Assembly: GCA_007129055.1 (NCBI GenBank)
Contig: SKWE01000169.1
Coordinates: 1-6,417 of the forward strand
Length of the DNA stretch: 6,417 nucleotides
Direction of reading: 5' to 3'
Source: Syntrophomonadaceae bacterium
GTDB taxonomy: Bacteria > Bacillota > Dethiobacteria > DTU022
Shown here: positions 1 through 4,997 of the stretch, piece after piece
Layout of the letters: each line of letters starts with the position of its first letter
How positions within the stretch are numbered: position 1 is the stretch's first letter
Translations under genes and position numbers: made by a program
Notes under the pieces: model-generated
The model's database searches: none
Told to the model about the DNA's origin: nothing
What the model saw: only the letters and a program-made list of their open reading frames with translations

Positions 1-153
1 AGAATAAGGTTATTAAGATAATCGCGCCAAAGGTTACTGTAATACAGAAAGCTTGCCATTTTCACTCAAGGTTATCACTCCCAGCTTGGCCTTTATTTGT
101 ATAACGAACAAGGGAGGCGATTTATTACAAAAAAATCTATATTACTTAAAAAA

Positions 154-378
154 TTATTCTATATATTCCATGCTCTCTGCCATTCTAATGATTTCGTCCC
201 GTGAAATTAGGCCGCCTAACAAGAACTTACTCTCTTTGTATCCAAACAGTAAGGTGCTGTAATCATTATTAAAGTAGTAATAGGCCAGCTCATCGTTTAC
301 AAGCAGCTGCTCGTGATAGGCATCTTCACTTGTGCGTTCCCTGTGGGTAAGGTTATTTATGGTGGCAATTGTTATCAC
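154..378 (-). CDS. Small hypothetical protein resembling the C-terminal half of a DUF4367 domain
   Basis: A 74-aa protein from a GTG start with a strong GGAGG 7 bases upstream and a candidate promoter. No signal peptide, membrane segment or Cys cluster is visible. From about residue 26 to the end the pattern (hydrophobic-Asn-Asp-Glu, AYYYF, YSTLLFGY, FLLGGLIS, then DEIIRMAESM) resembles the end of DUF4367 domains, where a Tyr-rich strand is followed by a Trp-containing strand, a glycine turn and a closing E-L-I-x-I-A-E-S helix; here the usual Trp position is Phe45. DUF4367 occurs in Firmicutes extracytoplasmic and anti-sigma-linked proteins of unknown function. The upstream half of the domain and any membrane anchor are missing, so it is either a truncated relic or a short stand-alone form. 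The good RBS argues it is translated. The domain match is by eye and needs a profile search. Confidence 0.6.
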   Translation of the reverse strand: MITIATINNLTHRERTSEDAYHEQLLVNDELAYYYFNNDYSTLLFGYKESKFLLGGLISRDEIIRMAESMEYIE

Positions 379-385
379 ACAATTT

Positions 386-390
386 CCTCC
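386..390 (-). promoter_or_regulatory. Ribosome binding site for the 74-aa gene
   Basis: GGAGG on the minus strand, 7 bases before a GTG at 378. An in-frame TAA lies just upstream (near 400-402), so the protein cannot extend further in that direction and GTG is the best start. Confidence 0.75.
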
Positions 391-412
391 AGGAATTCTT
401 TAAGGTACCAAT

Positions 413-442
413 ATTAAACTACTGTACGACAAACATTGTCAT
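413..442 (-). promoter_or_regulatory. Candidate sigma-A promoter for the 74-aa gene
   Basis: On the minus strand ATGACA (plus 437-442; 5 of 6 to TTGACA) is followed after 18 bases by TTTAAT (plus 413-418; 5 of 6 to TATAAT). The predicted transcription start falls near 405, giving a leader of about 27 bases that includes the GGAGG before the GTG. Position and match are good, but short AT-rich boxes occur by chance. Confidence 0.5.
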
Positions 443-629
443 AATGATTGTATTGAAGCCCACTCTACCATGGATCATGATGCAACGGTTAAAGGTGCGG
501 AATTAACTAAAGAAGATACGACACAGAAACAGTTATGGCAGAAACAGCTGCTTCATATAGATACCCTTATTGGGTAGGATCTTCAGCAGGCCAGCATAAG
601 TAAAACACCAATTAAAAAAGTATAACTAG

Positions 630-1274
630 CTATTTTTTGTAATAAAGGGCTCCTACCGGGCAGGCTTCTACACACATCAGACACTGGGTGCAAATCGATT
701 CTGCCAGGGGGGCTTCCTCAAAAGTTGTTACAACACGTTTAATGCCGCGGTTTGTAAAACCGATAGCGCCTACTTTGGCTTCTTCCCGGTCAGCCCAGAT
801 GCACTGACCACACAAAACGCAACGGCTGCGATCAAAAGCAAATTCTTCAGGGCTGTCATCTATCTCATAGTCACGGGCAATGGTTTTAAAGCGCTTCTGC
901 CTTAACTTTAGACCTCTTTCTTTTGCTATTTTTTGCAGGGCGCACTTACGGTTCGCCGGGCAGTCGCTGCATTTCAGGTTGTGATCAGAGATGAGGAGTT
1001 CAAAAGCGGTTTTCACCAGGCGATCAACCACCGGGCTCCTGGTTTTTACAACCATTCCCTCTTCAACATTCCTGGTACATGAAGTAACAGGGTTGGAAAC
1101 GCCTTCAATTTCTACAAAACAGAGACGGCAGGAAGCATTCGGGCGGTTTTCTTCTTTAATGGCACAAAGGTGCGGTATATAAATATCATTTTGCAGGGCA
1201 ACCCAGAGCAGTTTTTCGCCTTTTTTAGCCTCAATTATCTTTTCATCTATAGTAATTTTAACTGTATCGCTCAT
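630..1274 (-). CDS. HoxU/NuoG-N-terminal-like Fe-S subunit (small HydA/BfuA-type electron-transfer subunit)
   Basis: A 214-aa protein matching only the N-terminal Fe-S part of NuoG or [FeFe]-hydrogenase HydA; it passes electrons from the NuoEF-like pair to a catalytic partner. Visible: plant-type [2Fe-2S] domain (1-80; Cys37, Cys49, Cys52, Cys66), NuoG-type His-Cys3 site (His98, Cys102, Cys105, Cys111), then a ferredoxin domain with Cys152, Cys155, Cys158 and Cys195, Cys198, Cys201, Cys205. The protein stops right after this domain, as in HoxU, so no H-cluster or molybdopterin domain is present and a separate partner is needed. Odd: the residue four after Cys158, normally the last Cys ligand, is Asp162. 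ATG start in ATGA overlap; AGGAG lies 11 bases upstream (plus 1286-1290). Last gene of the operon; no clear terminator follows. Confidence 0.92.
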   Translation of the reverse strand: MSDTVKITIDEKIIEAKKGEKLLWVALQNDIYIPHLCAIKEENRPNASCRLCFVEIEGVSNPVTSCTRNVEEGMVVKTRSPVVDRLVKTAFELLISDHNLKCSDCPANRKCALQKIAKERGLKLRQKRFKTIARDYEIDDSPEEFAFDRSRCVLCGQCIWADREEAKVGAIGFTNRGIKRVVTTFEEAPLAESICTQCLMCVEACPVGALYYKK

Positions 1275-3181
1275 TTTGTTTTTTTCTCCTTTTCAGGCGG
1301 TAAAACCGGGGGTGAGAGTTTTACAATCGCATTGTATTCCGGGGGACATGCCTTTAAACAATTATCACATTTTACGCACTTTTCCTGATCTATCTCCTTT
1401 AAACCGTCCTCCCTGGTGAATATAGCTTCAGTAGGACAGCTTCCTACACATACATTGCAGAGTTTGCTGCATTTTGGCGGTTCAATATAGTAAAGAATTA
1501 AGTCACGGCAGACAAGGGCCGGGCAGCGTCCTTCTTCTATGTGCGCTTTATATTCGTCCCGGAAATACCTTAGCGTTGTAAGAACCGGGTTGGGCGCAGT
1601 TTTACCCAGGTTACAGAGAGAGCCGTCCCTGACATCTTCGGCAAGTTCCTCCAGGTGCTGCAGGGTATCACTATCGCCTTCCCCCCTGGTTATATCAGTT
1701 AGGATATCAAGCAGGTGTTTTGTGCCGATACGACAGAAAGTGCATTTGCCGCATGATTCATGCTGGGTAAATTCCAGGAAATAGCGGGAAACAGAAACCA
1801 TACAATCATCCTGGTCCATTACCACCAGGCCGCCTGATCCCATTATTGCCCCGGCATCGTGTAGAGAATCGAAATCTATAGGAACATCCAGGGATTCTTC
1901 AGGCAGGCAGCCGCCAGATGGCCCACCAATTTGGACCGCTTTAAATTCCCTGTTGTTTGGCAGGCCATCGCCCACATCATAAATAAGCTGACGCAGGGTA
2001 GTACCCATGGGTACTTCAACCAGTCCTGTATTGTTAACCTTTCCAACAAGCGAAAACACCGCTGTTCCGGGACTTTCTTCCGTTCCAATACCTTTAAACC
2101 AGTCTGCTCCGCGGCTGATAATCATGGGCACGTAAGCAAAAGTTTTAACATTGTTCAAAACTGTTGGCTTGCCCCGGTAGCCCTGGCTGGCCAGGCGGGG
2201 AGGCCTGCTTTCAGGCATACCCATTTTACCTTCCATTGAGTTAATCAGGGCTGTTGCTTCGCCGCAGACAAAAGCGCCTGAACCCTGGAACACTTCGAGA
2301 TCAAAACTGAAATCGCTTCCCAGAATGGAAGAACCAAGCAGGCCTTTTTCCCGGGCCTGTCCGATGGCTGCTTCAACATGGCTGACAGCACGGGGATATT
2401 CAGCCCGAATGTAAAGGTATCCTTTTTCGGCTCCAATTGCATAGGCACAAAGAATCATCCCTTCAATTACCAGGTGCGGATCTGATTCCAGAACGCTGCG
2501 ATCCATAAAGGCTCCGGGATCACCTTCGTCTGCATTGCAGATAACATATTTTTCTGACCCACCTGCTTTAATACAGGCCTCCCACTTGATACCGGCCGGG
2601 AAACCTGCACCGCCTCTTCCTCTCAGGTTGGCATTTTTCACTTCATCCAGGACCCACCCAGGTTTTTCGCTTAAGGCTTTTACCAGGGCGCTGTAACCAT
2701 CGCGTGCAATATAGCTCTCTATATTGCGGGCATCTATAAATCCACAATTTTCAAGAATAAGCTTTTGTTCATAAATCCCCCTGGGGAAATCTTCAAAAGT
2801 GGGGAAAACATCATTTCGCTCCAGCGCGGCAAGAGCGTACTCATATGAGGGGTCATCTCCGCCCAGAAAATCTTCAACAAGGCGATGCACCAAACCGTCA
2901 TCCAGGTAACCATAGCAGACTGGTGGATAACCGGGTTTGGCAATAACTGCAAGGGGTTCGGCATAACAATGCCCCATACATCCAACTTCAACCACGTCTA
3001 CATCCAGACCCTTGCTTTCAATTTCCCGCTGAAAATCATCCCTGATCTTCAGGGCGCCTGCGGCAACACCACACGTAGCAGTGCCAACGAGAACCCGGGG
3101 TTTTTCTTCACCCAGCCTGACCTTGTGTTCTGCATCATCTTTTAGTTTTTTATATAGTTCGTGTAGTTCTTCTTTTTTCAC
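1271..3181 (-). CDS. nuoF: NuoF/HydB-like FMN and Fe-S subunit of a soluble, possibly electron-bifurcating NAD(P)H oxidoreductase
   Basis: A 636-aa flavoprotein that exchanges electrons between NAD(P)H and Fe-S clusters. Domains in order: thioredoxin-like [2Fe-2S] domain (about 28-110; Cys37, Cys68, Cys72), FMN/NAD-binding core (about 150-440; RGRGGAGFP 187-195, DEGDPGAF 218-225), SLBB-like part, [4Fe-4S] site Cys477, Cys480, Cys483 (ESCGKCTFC) with Cys523, and a C-terminal two-cluster ferredoxin domain (Cys571 to Cys612). This architecture with the extra ferredoxin tail is that of HydB/HndC/BfuB proteins, not of respiratory NuoF. GTG start overlapping the nuoE-like stop (GTGA) with only a weak Shine-Dalgarno, implying coupling; the stop overlaps the next gene (ATGA). 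Odd: Ala309 replaces the second Glu of CGEETAL, and the first ferredoxin motif is CxxxCxxCxxxCP. Sure of the family, unsure of nucleotide and partner. Confidence 0.95.
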   Translation of the reverse strand: MKKEELHELYKKLKDDAEHKVRLGEEKPRVLVGTATCGVAAGALKIRDDFQREIESKGLDVDVVEVGCMGHCYAEPLAVIAKPGYPPVCYGYLDDGLVHRLVEDFLGGDDPSYEYALAALERNDVFPTFEDFPRGIYEQKLILENCGFIDARNIESYIARDGYSALVKALSEKPGWVLDEVKNANLRGRGGAGFPAGIKWEACIKAGGSEKYVICNADEGDPGAFMDRSVLESDPHLVIEGMILCAYAIGAEKGYLYIRAEYPRAVSHVEAAIGQAREKGLLGSSILGSDFSFDLEVFQGSGAFVCGEATALINSMEGKMGMPESRPPRLASQGYRGKPTVLNNVKTFAYVPMIISRGADWFKGIGTEESPGTAVFSLVGKVNNTGLVEVPMGTTLRQLIYDVGDGLPNNREFKAVQIGGPSGGCLPEESLDVPIDFDSLHDAGAIMGSGGLVVMDQDDCMVSVSRYFLEFTQHESCGKCTFCRIGTKHLLDILTDITRGEGDSDTLQHLEELAEDVRDGSLCNLGKTAPNPVLTTLRYFRDEYKAHIEEGRCPALVCRDLILYYIEPPKCSKLCNVCVGSCPTEAIFTREDGLKEIDQEKCVKCDNCLKACPPEYNAIVKLSPPVLPPEKEKKTK

Positions 3182-3717
3182 TCTGCTTCGCCTGCCTCTT
3201 GCCCTGACATTTTTTCGTTTTCATTTTTCCTGTTCTCCTCCTGGAGAGCAAGCATTATTCCATCAACCCTGGTCGGAGTTACCTTTCCTTCAACTTCTTC
3301 ATCAACAACCACGACAGGGGCCATGGTGCAGCAGCCTACACAGGCTACTCTTTCAAGGCTATAGAGCCGGTCGGGACTGGTTTCTCCTTCCTTGATCTCC
3401 ATTCTCCGTTCAAATGACTCAAGGGTTATATCCCCGCCAACCATGTAACAGGCGGTACCCAGGCATACTTTAACCTGGTGTTTGCCGGGAGGATTCAAGC
3501 GGAATTGGTTGTAGAATGTGGCCAGGGCGTAAACATCTGCTGCCGGCACAGCAACTCCCTGAGCTATCTTTTCCATGGCTAAACCCGGAAGATAACCAAG
3601 TTTGGCCTGCACTTTTTGCAAAATAGGGATAAGATCTTCCTGTTTTTTGGAACTACTGCCCAGGACTTCATCAACGCAGGCTAAAATCTTTTCCTTTTCC
3701 CCTTCAAGTAACTGCAA
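3178..3717 (-). CDS. nuoE: NuoE/HydC/HoxE-like [2Fe-2S] subunit of NAD(P)H-linked oxidoreductase
   Basis: A 179-aa thioredoxin-like [2Fe-2S] protein equivalent to NuoE of complex I, HydC of bifurcating hydrogenases and HndA. It relays or stores electrons next to the FMN subunit encoded by the following gene. Visible: an N-terminal helical bundle (about 25-75), the family signature ATFYNQFRLNPPGKH (66-80), then cluster ligands Cys85, Cys90, Cys126 and Cys130 (CLGTAC and CVGCC). The last 20 residues (about 160-179) are a charged, low-complexity tail without predicted fold, a little longer than in minimal NuoE proteins. The start is TTG, supported by AGGAG 9 bases upstream. The stop codon overlaps the next gene's GTG start in GTGA. 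First gene of a three-gene operon after a terminator. Cytoplasmic. Which terminal enzyme it serves cannot be told from the window. Confidence 0.94.
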   Translation of the reverse strand: MQLLEGEKEKILACVDEVLGSSSKKQEDLIPILQKVQAKLGYLPGLAMEKIAQGVAVPAADVYALATFYNQFRLNPPGKHQVKVCLGTACYMVGGDITLESFERRMEIKEGETSPDRLYSLERVACVGCCTMAPVVVVDEEVEGKVTPTRVDGIMLALQEENRKNENEKMSGQEAGEAE

Positions 3718-3726
3718 TGGTTACAA

Positions 3727-3731
3727 CTCCT
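3727..3731 (-). promoter_or_regulatory. Ribosome binding site for the TTG-started nuoE-like gene
   Basis: AGGAG on the minus strand lies 9 bases before the TTG at 3717. The only other nearby start-like triplet upstream (TTG within GAGTTGTAA) is followed at once by a stop, so this site supports TTG as the true start. Confidence 0.75.
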
Positions 3732-3762
3732 GTCTTATAGCTTTTTACAAAACACCTTAAAT

Positions 3763-3799
3763 ATTTTATCATAATTCACTTAAAACGGCTAAGTGTTAA
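3763..3799 (-). promoter_or_regulatory. Candidate promoter of the nuoEF-hoxU-like operon with dyad in the spacer
   Basis: Between the terminator and the nuoE-like gene, the minus strand shows TTAACA (plus 3794-3799) as a possible -35. Candidate -10 boxes are AATTAT with a 17-base spacer (3771-3776), TATGAT with a 20-base spacer (3768-3773), or TAAAAT (3763-3768); none is ideal in both box and spacing. An inverted repeat CACTTA-N7-TAAGTG (3777-3795) fills the spacer and could be an operator. The location is right because the preceding unit is terminated; the exact boxes are uncertain. Confidence 0.35.
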
Positions 3800-3809
3800 A
3801 ATATGTTAC

Positions 3810-3848
3810 AAAAAAACTGGAATAAACAGTGATGTAATATTCCAGTTT
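3810..3848 (-). terminator. Rho-independent terminator after the lpdA/NAD-kinase-like unit
   Basis: On the minus strand an 11-bp perfect stem AAACTGGAATA / TATTCCAGTTT (plus-strand arms 3838-3848 and 3814-3824) encloses a 13-base loop. A run of seven T (A on the plus strand at 3810-3816) covers the end of the second arm and continues past it. It starts about 30 bases past the NAD-kinase-like stop codon and upstream of the nuoE-like start, so it separates two transcription units. Confidence 0.85.
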
Positions 3849-3878
3849 ACAAGCTTCATAATTTATAACCAAAGGCCT

Positions 3879-4997
3879 TTAAGAAGTTAGAGGGTAAATC
3901 AGCTCTTCCCTGTACCCGGTAACTATCTTTATATATCCACCGAGCATTCTATTCACTTCTTCATCCCCGGTATCGGCAAGCAGATGTCCATAATCAAGGG
4001 CCAGTACTTTTTCACGTGTGGCAACCACTATAATATTCTTCTTTCCCACCTGCCTGATTACTCCAGCGCTAATTTGTTGATTACCGCGGCCAAAAATATA
4101 GCCCTGCCCACCAATCACAGTTACAATTATCTTCGCCTTTCTTCCCTTGATCTGTTCTAAAATTTGCTTTTCATTGGCATCAGCAACAAGCAGTTTGCCA
4201 TTGAGGACAATATCAACACCAAGCAGGGTGTGCTGCAGGCCCAACCTTTGCATTATCGGCCCGGTAGTTGAACCGGGGCCGACAATATAGACAACATCCT
4301 CTTCCATTTTTTCTGTAACCTGCTCTGCTATTGCTTCTAAAACTGATTCTTCAGACCCGATACCCCCAATTTTCAGGTGCTGCATCAGGTCTCCGGCACA
4401 GGGCACAAGCAGGTAACCATACAGACGAGCTGACAATCTGCCCTGCCTGAAAGCATCTTCATCAATATCCATCACTTCAGCCCGCCGGAGAGGCAGGCTG
4501 CCTTCAGCAAGGAACAGACGGGCCAGTTCACCGGCATTACGGGGTGTTGTAGCATAAACTGCAGAATGAATTTTAACTCCTGCCGGAATTCCGATGACCG
4601 GTAGTTTAGCCTTCTCTCCCAAAACATTATAGATGTTTCGGGCAGTTCCGTCGCCTCCGGCAAACAGAACAAGATCAACATTCATATCCTGCATTTCCCG
4701 GATGGCCACTTCTGTATCCTCAGCTGATGATGGTTCGCTTATCCTGCCAACTAATACCGGGTCAAAACCACATTTACGGGCTGCAATTTCACCCATTGGG
4801 CCAGGACAGGTAAATAACTTAAATTTATCCCGATTTTTAGCAACCACCTGCAGGGCAGTTGCTGCCTTGTCGGCAGACTCCGGACTTGCTCCAAGTTTTT
4901 TAGCTTTCTCTACAATATCCGGTCCGTCGGTTCCTTTAAGTCCAACTTTTCCACCCATGCCGGCGATGGGGTTAATTATTAAGCCAAGTTTTTTCAT
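3879..4997 (-). CDS. ATP-NAD kinase / AcoX family protein
   Basis: A 372-aa member of the predicted ATP- or polyphosphate-dependent NAD kinase family (COG3199 type, including AcoX of acetoin operons). The expected activity is phosphorylation of NAD to NADP, though AcoX proteins lack firm biochemical proof. Visible: N-terminal NPIAGMGG (9-16), the kinase diacylglycerol/NAD-kinase-like GGDGT loop at 114-118, IGIPAGVK (135-142) followed by SAVYATTP, a GPGSTTG loop near 241-247, and a TLLGVD segment at 257-262. No frameshift or missing segment is seen. Its ATG overlaps the lpdA stop in ATGA, and the upstream Shine-Dalgarno is weak, so translation is probably coupled to lpdA. A lpd-acoX pairing is common in acetoin dehydrogenase clusters. 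The transcript likely ends at the terminator 31 bases downstream. Alternative: a regulatory nucleotide-binding homologue without kinase activity. Confidence 0.9.
   Translation of the reverse strand: MKKLGLIINPIAGMGGKVGLKGTDGPDIVEKAKKLGASPESADKAATALQVVAKNRDKFKLFTCPGPMGEIAARKCGFDPVLVGRISEPSSAEDTEVAIREMQDMNVDLVLFAGGDGTARNIYNVLGEKAKLPVIGIPAGVKIHSAVYATTPRNAGELARLFLAEGSLPLRRAEVMDIDEDAFRQGRLSARLYGYLLVPCAGDLMQHLKIGGIGSEESVLEAIAEQVTEKMEEDVVYIVGPGSTTGPIMQRLGLQHTLLGVDIVLNGKLLVADANEKQILEQIKGRKAKIIVTVIGGQGYIFGRGNQQISAGVIRQVGKKNIIVVATREKVLALDYGHLLADTGDEEVNRMLGGYIKIVTGYREELIYPLTS

Larger units (their letters stand above)
379..629. other. Intergenic stretch without a supported gene
   Basis: These 251 bases separate the HoxU-like stop from the 74-aa gene. 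I see no strong terminator: a short inverted repeat around 565-580 (TACCC/GGGTA on the minus strand) lacks a T-run, and the A/T-only symmetry near 612-638 is too weak. The plus strand has a frame open from 404 to 577 with an ATG at 470 giving 35 codons, rich in Gln, Lys and His, but no ribosome binding site precedes it. It may be chance or a decayed gene. The right-to-left promoter of the 74-aa gene sits at 413-442. Confidence 0.5.

Noticed and set aside
1..59. Minus-strand frame from an ATG at 59 running off the left edge (begins MASFLYYSNLW)
   Set aside because: Only about 19 codons are visible, the nearest GGAG-like sequence is too far upstream, and no family is recognisable; it could still be the start of a real gene outside the window.
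1..153. Repeated AAGGTTA words and a shared GTGATAAC near 68-77 and 371-378
   Set aside because: Matches are only 7-8 bases in AT-rich DNA, irregularly spaced, with no array or mobile-element structure.
53..262. Plus-strand open frame of 69 codons at the left end
   Set aside because: It is antisense to the 74-aa gene, which has the better RBS and a recognisable pattern; no RBS precedes its ATG.
565..580. Inverted repeat TACCC-AATAA-GGGTA as terminator of the nuoEF-hoxU-like operon
   Set aside because: The stem is 5 bp and no T-run follows on the minus strand, so it does not qualify as a rho-independent terminator.
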